Source: Cololabis saira
Lineage: Eukaryota; Chordata; Actinopteri; Beloniformes; Belonidae
Direction of reading: 5' to 3'
Length of the DNA stretch: 64,000 bases
Assembly (NCBI RefSeq): GCF_033807715.1
Contig: NC_084591.1
Location: forward strand, 42,930,868 to 42,994,867
A model generated the notes under the pieces. It was given only the letters and a program-made list of their open reading frames with translations, did no database searches and was not told where the DNA came from. Position numbers and translations under genes: made by a program. Positions 63,640 through 64,000 of the stretch are shown here, piece by piece; the first letter of the stretch is position 1; the number at the start of each line of letters is the position of its first letter.

Positions 63640-63760
63640 CAAAGAGTGAACTAATAATTGCTTGGGGGGGTCATGTTCTGGGTCACTGGAAAGCACCAAG
63701 AGACAACTTATGTTGTAATAGATGCGATATAAATAAAATTGAATTGAATTGAACTGAAGG
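63640..63760 (+). mobile_element. LINE 3' tail with (GAATT)n
   Basis: GAAAGCACCAAGAGACAACT then GCGATATAAATAAAATTGAA and TTGAATTGAA, a common fish LINE tail. Confidence 0.6.
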
Positions 63761-63835
63761 GTTCAAATCTCTTAAGCTGATTTTACCACGAAAACAGAAG
63801 GGAAACAGATATGTACTTTTAATTTATTTATTTAA

Positions 63836-64000
63836 AGGGGACCTATTATGAAAAACACGTTTGTTCTTGCTTTAACATATATAAAGTGGTCTCCCCTCAG
63901 CCTGCCAACTCAGAGAAGGAGGAAAGCAACCAAATTCTGCAGTGTCTGTACAGCCGCCCGGATGAGCCATCCAGTCTGATGTGGCTTCTATGAGCCGTTC
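63836..64000. mobile_element. MITE with AGGGGACCTATTATG ends, copy 2 (runs off window)
   Basis: TTAA (63832-63835) then AGGGGACCTATTATGAAAAA. It matches the reverse complement of the right third of the 3486-3988 copy up to the window edge. Confidence 0.85.

Overview
This window is vertebrate nuclear DNA, almost certainly from a teleost fish. It has one intron-containing gene in a background of fish-type transposon debris: hAT, PIF/Harbinger, Tc1 and TTAA-type DNA elements, L2/CR1-, RTE-, I- and L1-like LINE remnants, LTR elements, and long (TA)n, GGAT and GAAA tandem arrays. I see no bacterial genes, CRISPR arrays, tRNA or rRNA genes.

7.9-24.8 kb, minus strand: a complete dihydrolipoamide dehydrogenase gene (dld, E3 of the mitochondrial 2-oxoacid dehydrogenase complexes). 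I could place all 14 coding exons. They sum to 1527 nt in one frame, giving 508 residues plus stop. The promoter side carries a perfect NRF-1 consensus and a palindromic CRE. The introns hold many non-autonomous DNA transposons, several with intact 8-bp (hAT) or TTA (Harbinger) target duplications. Intron 7 has a minisatellite whose sense strand repeats a perfect 3' splice-site consensus 12 times, starting 7 nt inside the intron.

1-7.9 kb and 24.8-38.4 kb: intergenic DNA with nested MITEs, LINE 3' ends, an I-type LINE RNase H remnant, a 22-bp minisatellite and a (TA)n tract. No host gene recognised.

38.4-41.1 kb: the most unusual object. It is a 2.67-kb LTR retrotransposon on the minus strand with two identical 344-bp LTRs and a perfect 5-bp target duplication. 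One 652-codon Pro-rich ORF fills nearly the whole internal region and is built of in-frame minisatellites. Ten bases just after the 5' LTR are exactly complementary to the predicted 5' end of its own RNA, the layout of Tf1/sushi-type self-priming. A decayed relative with the same MDPAG leader lies at 50.7-52.2 kb.

41.1-64 kb: a hAT MITE, a GGAT array with higher-order structure, L2 LINE copies (42.3 and 52.2 kb), a solo LTR (44.2 kb), a repeat encoding a membrane peptide (49.4 kb), RTE- and L1-like scraps, and a nearly whole Tc1 element (59.9-61.5 kb) whose transposase has one stop codon and a Q at the third catalytic position. No host gene recognised.
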